NCBI GenBank assembly: GCA_963699495.1
Contig: CAVOUB010000006.1
Location: forward strand, 62,001 to 126,000
Direction: 5' to 3'
Length of the DNA stretch: 64,000 bases
DNA from: JAIBJN01 sp963699495
GTDB lineage: Bacteria; Actinomycetota; Thermoleophilia; Gaiellales; Gaiellaceae
A program made the translations under genes and the position numbers. The notes beneath the pieces are model-generated. The model was not told the origin of the DNA. It saw only the letters and a program-made list of their open reading frames with translations, and made no database searches. Positions 60,578-64,000 of this stretch are shown one piece after another (position 1 is the stretch's first letter; the number at the start of each line of letters is the position of its first letter).

Positions 60578-60804
60578 GCCTCTCCCCTCGTGGTGATTCG
60601 AAGCTCATGGATCGTGCCGTCACGCAGCGGCTCGGCCAGCGCGTCGTGGACGAGCCGGTGCTGCTCGACCAGCGAAAGGCCGGCGAAGTCCCCGGCTACG
60701 ACGGTGACGTGGAAGTGGTCCCCGCCCCCGGTCCGGTCGACGACGTCGACCTCCTGCGCATCCGGGAAGGCGGTTCGGAGGAGCCCTTCGAGCCGGTCGC
60801 TCAT
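60574..60804 (-). CDS. BolA-family protein
   Basis: The 76-residue protein has the BolA fold with DHFHVTVVAGDFAGLSLVEQHRLVHDAL. The His in FHV and the C-terminal His can ligate the 2Fe-2S cluster with the glutaredoxin. The operon order bolA-grx with 4-bp overlap supports this partnership. Confidence 0.92.
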   Translation of the reverse strand: MSDRLEGLLRTAFPDAQEVDVVDRTGGGDHFHVTVVAGDFAGLSLVEQHRLVHDALAEPLRDGTIHELRITTRGEA

Positions 60805-60849
60805 CGGGACCGACGATACCAGCCGCGATCGTGGCTACCATGGCCCGCG

Positions 60850-61674
60850 ATGCGCCGGCTGCTATTCGGGGTCTTGCTCTCGGCCACCATCGTTGCGCTC
60901 GCGGGCGCGTCGACGTCCGCCGCGTTCAACGGCGTGCAGGCGAAGATGTGGGCCGGCAAGCTCGCGGCCCTCGGCCAGCGGCCGGCCGGCGGCGCCCACG
61001 AGCGTCAGGCAGGAGCGATCGTGCGCGAGCGCCTGACGGAGCTCGGCTACAACGTCACCACCCAGCGCTTCCCGCTCCCGGAGGGAACCCGGTCGCTGAA
61101 CGTCGTCGGCAGGACGCCGGGGCCGATCCGCGTGATCATCGTCGCGCACATGGACGGGATGCCCGGGACGAGCGCGGCCAACGACAACGGCTCGGGCGTC
61201 GGCGTCACGCTCATGCTCGCGCAGTACCTCAAGGACAAGCCGGGGGTCCTGGTCGCCACGCTTGGCGCCGAGGAGCGGCGCAGCACCGGGGCGGGCTGGC
61301 ACCTTGGATCCCGCAGGCTGACGCGGTCGCTCACCCAGGCGCAGAGGAACGGCGTGCGCCTGGCGGTCTCCATCGACATGGTCGGCTTCGGGGACACGCT
61401 GAACGTCCGCGGGCTCGAATCCTCACCGAACCGCTCGGCCCGGCTGCTCCTCGCCGCCGCCCGCAGGCTCGGGATCCCCGCGAGCTACCGCCAGGACACC
61501 GGCCAATCCGACCACGACGAGCTCACGCACGGGGGCGTCCCGGCCGCCTGGCTCGAGTGGCGCTGGGACCCGTGCTGGCACCAGCCCTGCGACCAGATCC
61601 ACCGCCTGAAGCCGTATCGCCTGCGCGCGGCCGGACGAGTCGTCCGCAACGCGGCGAACCACGTCATCGGTTAG
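60850..61674 (+). CDS. Secreted M28-family zinc aminopeptidase
   Basis: From MRRLLFGVLLSATIVALAGA the 274-residue protein has a signal peptide and the M28 metal-binding pattern: HMDGMPGTSAANDNGSGV (His and bridging Asp), GAEE (Glu base), DMVGFGD and SDHDEL. It is likely an extracytoplasmic exopeptidase. It lies alone between bolA and the coiled-coil gene. Confidence 0.88.
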   Translation: MRRLLFGVLLSATIVALAGASTSAAFNGVQAKMWAGKLAALGQRPAGGAHERQAGAIVRERLTELGYNVTTQRFPLPEGTRSLNVVGRTPGPIRVIIVAHMDGMPGTSAANDNGSGVGVTLMLAQYLKDKPGVLVATLGAEERRSTGAGWHLGSRRLTRSLTQAQRNGVRLAVSIDMVGFGDTLNVRGLESSPNRSARLLLAAARRLGIPASYRQDTGQSDHDELTHGGVPAAWLEWRWDPCWHQPCDQIHRLKPYRLRAAGRVVRNAANHVIG

Positions 61675-61752
61675 TCGGACTGGACCCCCGGCAGCGGTAC
61701 CCCGAATGGGGGACGACGCGCACCGTCTGTTGTCGATGATTCGAGTTGCCGC

Positions 61753-61968
61753 ATGATCGACGAAGCCGCGCGAACTCCAGAGTTCGGGACGGGCCTCCGG
61801 GCCAGGCTCGAGCGGGTCGAACACACCCGCGAGCGGGCCCCTCTCCCGTCGAGCCGTGACCTCGTGGACCTCCTCGAGGAGGAGCCCGCCGAGCGCTCGA
61901 CGCCCGAGCTCGTCCTGGTAGGAGGCGACCTCCCGCGGCACCGGGCCCCCGGGCCCGTCGCCGCCTAG
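61753..61968 (+). CDS. Small hypothetical protein (71 aa), uncertain
   Basis: The 71-residue frame is Glu/Arg-rich in the first half (LRARLERVEHTRERAPLPS) and Pro-rich at the end. It ends 3 bp before the coiled-coil gene. Composition is compatible with a real protein but nothing confirms it. Confidence 0.4.
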   Translation: MIDEAARTPEFGTGLRARLERVEHTRERAPLPSSRDLVDLLEEEPAERSTPELVLVGGDLPRHRAPGPVAA

Positions 61969-61971
61969 CCC

Positions 61972-62682
61972 ATGTCCAAGGGCCTGACGGACAAGCTTCG
62001 AGGCTCGCTCGAGACCTACCTCGCGCGCAGCGCCGCCGAGCTGGACGAGCGCGGCGCCGAGCTGGCCGGGCGCGCAGCGGAGCTCGAAGCCGAGCAATCC
62101 GAGCTGGAGCAAGCTGAGATCGACCTCGACCACCGCGCCCGGACGCTCGAAGAGCTCGGGCCCATGCCCGCCAAGCTCATGCAGGCGCTCGATCGCGCTC
62201 TCGCGACCCTGAACGAGCGCGCCGCCGAGGTCGACGCCTCGGTCGCCGCGCTTCAGGAGCGGCTGCAGAAGCTCGCCGAGGCGGAGGCCGAGCTCGCCGC
62301 GCGCGAGAAGGGCTTCACCGAGAAGAGCGACAGGCTTCGGGTCGAGCAGCGCCGGCTGGCCGACCGGGAGCGAGAGCTCGCCCAGTTCCACCGCGACCTC
62401 CTCGACCCGGACGCCGCCCTGGGAACGCAGTGGGTGGCCCAGCGCGACCGCTCGTTCGCCGAGGCCGAGTCGCTCCTCGAGGAGCGCCGGCGGGAGCTGG
62501 ACGCGCGCGAGCAGGAGCTCGACGAGTACCGGGTGCGCTTCGATTCCCAGCTGCAGCTCCGGCGCGAGGAGCTGGAGCGCAGGGAGCACGAGCTGACCGA
62601 GCTCCGCACGCGCCTCGACCGCCGGGAGGAGGAGCTGAACGCGTACGTGGCGCAGCTCCAGACCGGCCTGGTCGGCGGCTAG
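61972..62682 (+). CDS. Long coiled-coil protein (236 aa)
   Basis: The protein is nearly all coiled coil: Glu, Arg, Ala and Leu make up most of it, with heptads throughout and repeats of the type ELxxRExEL. It has no membrane segment or signal. It could be a cytoskeletal or scaffolding element. The next gene starts 4 bp later. Confidence 0.8.
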   Translation: MSKGLTDKLRGSLETYLARSAAELDERGAELAGRAAELEAEQSELEQAEIDLDHRARTLEELGPMPAKLMQALDRALATLNERAAEVDASVAALQERLQKLAEAEAELAAREKGFTEKSDRLRVEQRRLADRERELAQFHRDLLDPDAALGTQWVAQRDRSFAEAESLLEERRRELDAREQELDEYRVRFDSQLQLRREELERREHELTELRTRLDRREEELNAYVAQLQTGLVGG

Positions 62683-62686
62683 CCGG

Positions 62687-63574
62687 TTGCCGTCGCAGCC
62701 CGTCGACCTCAGAATCCTGGGCGTGCGGCTCCTCTGGCTCGTCCTCGGCCTCGTGGCCTTCCTGGCGCTGACCGCCGGGCCGGCCGCGCAGTCGGCGCCC
62801 CGGGACGAGCGCCTTCGCAACGTGAAGACGTGGGCGTTTCCGCTCGGCGACGGGGCGCTGGCGAACGTCCTGCGGCGACCGGGCGCATTCGACCTCGTCG
62901 TCGTCGACGGCGAAGACGTGACCGCGGCGCAGGTGCAGAAGCTCCGGCGCCACGGAGCCGTCGTGATCGGCTATCTGTCCGTCGGCACGATCGAGAGCTA
63001 CCGCTGGTGGTACGACGCCGCCTCGCCCTACAAGCTCGAGCTCTGGGGCGAGTGGGGCGAGTGGTACGCGGACGTCTCCAAGGCGGGGTTCCGCACCCTG
63101 ATCGCCCGGCGCGTCGCTCCCCGAATGCTGAACAAGGGGCTGCAAGGCCTCTTCCTGGACAACACCGACATGATCGAGGAGCACTCCGCCCAGCGCGCCG
63201 GGATGAGGTCGCTGGTCGCCCGCCTCGCCCGCATCGTGCACGGCCGCGGCAAGCTCCTGTTCACGCAGAACGGTGAGGATTCGATCGGACCGTCGCTCCG
63301 CTACCTCGACGGCTGGAACCGCGAGGACGTCAGCTGGACCTACGATTTCGACGCGGGCCACTACGTTCGGGTAGGTTCGGCCGACCGGGCCTCAGCGCTT
63401 GCCGCAGTGCGGAGGATCAGGGCCCGCGGTCTGCTCGTGACCACCACGGACTACCTGCCCGCGGACAGGCCTGATGCGGTTTCCGCCGCTGTCCGGGCGT
63501 CGTGCAGAGCGGGCGCGCTCCCCTATGTGAGCGACATCGAGCTGTCCCGCGTGCCGTCGCCCCTGCGCTGCTGA
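62687..63574 (+). CDS. Secreted GH114-like (TIM-barrel) glycosidase-related protein
   Basis: From a TTG at 62687 (or GTG at 62723) the protein has a signal peptide (LLWLVLGLVAFLALTAGPAAQ) and a TIM-barrel domain of the endo-alpha-1,4-polygalactosaminidase type: LVVVDGEDV, VIGYLSVGTIESYRWWY, GLQGLFLDNTDM, LFTQNGEDSI, and WNREDVSWTYDF. The acidic residues in LFLDNTD and NGEDS are likely catalytic. It may act on a galactosamine-containing polysaccharide. Confidence 0.85.
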   Translation: MPSQPVDLRILGVRLLWLVLGLVAFLALTAGPAAQSAPRDERLRNVKTWAFPLGDGALANVLRRPGAFDLVVVDGEDVTAAQVQKLRRHGAVVIGYLSVGTIESYRWWYDAASPYKLELWGEWGEWYADVSKAGFRTLIARRVAPRMLNKGLQGLFLDNTDMIEEHSAQRAGMRSLVARLARIVHGRGKLLFTQNGEDSIGPSLRYLDGWNREDVSWTYDFDAGHYVRVGSADRASALAAVRRIRARGLLVTTTDYLPADRPDAVSAAVRASCRAGALPYVSDIELSRVPSPLRC

Positions 63575-63628
63575 AACACCGCGACGGCGGCTGTTCGTTC
63601 TACCGCGCCGCGTTCTAGAATCGACGCG

Positions 63629-64000
63629 GTGCCGCCAGCGCCGCTACCTGCCGAGCTCCAGCGCTTCGTCGAGAAGCCCCGTCACGCGGTGGTCGGGACG
63701 GTGCGCGCCGACGGGACACCCGTCACCACCCCCTGCTGGTACGGGATCGACGAGCAGGGCCGCGTGATCCTCTCCATGGACCACGAGAGCCACCGCCTCC
63801 GCCACATCCGCGCGAACCCGCGCGTCGCGCTCACCGTCCTGGGTGACGACTGGTACTCGCACGTGTCCGTGATCGGGCGCGCGGTCGATTTCCGCAGCGA
63901 CGACGACCTGGCCGACATCGACGCGTTGTCGCAGCGCTACGAAGGCGAGCCTTACGAGGACCGGGACTACCGCGGCGTGACGGTCTTCGTCGAGCTCGAG
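63629..64000 (+). CDS. PPOX-class (pyridoxamine 5'-phosphate oxidase-like) protein, N-terminal part
   Basis: From GTG at 63629 the visible 124 residues show the split-barrel flavin/F420-binding fold: HAVVGTVRADGTPVTTPCWYGID, then HIRANPRVALTVLGDDWY. In actinobacteria such proteins often bind F420 or haem. The C-terminus lies beyond the window. Confidence 0.88.
   Translation, partial: MPPAPLPAELQRFVEKPRHAVVGTVRADGTPVTTPCWYGIDEQGRVILSMDHESHRLRHIRANPRVALTVLGDDWYSHVSVIGRAVDFRSDDDLADIDALSQRYEGEPYEDRDYRGVTVFVELE

Overview
The window is GC-rich DNA with tightly packed, often 4-bp-overlapping genes, few IS-like features and no rRNA or tRNA gene that I can see. The meso-DAP-type MurE, actinobacterial-style regulators (CGNR, tandem WYL/PafBC type, many winged-helix two-component systems), hydantoinase A/B, a CXXXY-type CcmE and many small proteins suggest a deep-branching actinobacterium, most likely class Thermoleophilia (Gaiellales/Solirubrobacterales-like). 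That placement is an inference from gene content.

Layout. 1-6.9 kb is the division and cell-wall (dcw) cluster on the minus strand: mraZ, rsmH, an ftsL-like gene, ftsI, murE, murF and the start of mraY, with a textbook four-repeat MraZ operator in front. 6.9-15.5 kb holds a sugar kinase, an ECF sigma factor coupled to an O6-alkylguanine repair gene, hyuA/hyuB, a CGNR regulator facing a cupin, a HhH DNA glycosylase and azlC/azlD. 15.5-20.1 kb is an accessory island: a short orphan transcription unit, a fragment of a response regulator, a secreted repeat protein, two regulators whose receiver domains lack the phosphoacceptor Asp, a frameshifted response regulator, a type IV prepilin and unexplained inverted repeats. 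20.1-27.8 kb is housekeeping: a UbiB-like kinase, fused SecDF, YajC, Tgt and QueA. 28-31 kb is a secreted protein/response regulator/kinase operon. 31-45 kb is mixed metabolism and regulation, including a PafBC-like regulator next to dinB, a DapB-like reductase lacking its catalytic His, and queG.

45.3-49.7 kb (minus) is the most unusual operon: a metallophosphoesterase, cyclic 2,3-diphosphoglycerate synthetase, 2-phosphoglycerate kinase, GlpX and a DUF59 protein. The two middle enzymes together are the known archaeal route to the thermoprotectant cyclic 2,3-diphosphoglycerate. The leader between them contains three perfect hairpins, one of which buries the 2PGK start codon. 49.8-56.5 kb holds hpt, a HEAT protein, an M23 peptidase and a System I cytochrome c maturation set (CcmE, CcmF, a CcmI-like protein). 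56.6-64 kb holds an animal-type haem peroxidase beside about 1.2 kb of decayed sequence, a monothiol glutaredoxin/BolA pair, an M28 peptidase, a GH114-like secreted protein and the start of a PPOX-family enzyme.

Two families of fold-back repeats of about 170 bp were found. One has two copies, each filling the space between two co-directional genes (29.7 and 55.8 kb), with compensatory base changes in the apical stem. The other has one copy (43.9 kb) with 19-bp terminal inverted repeats.
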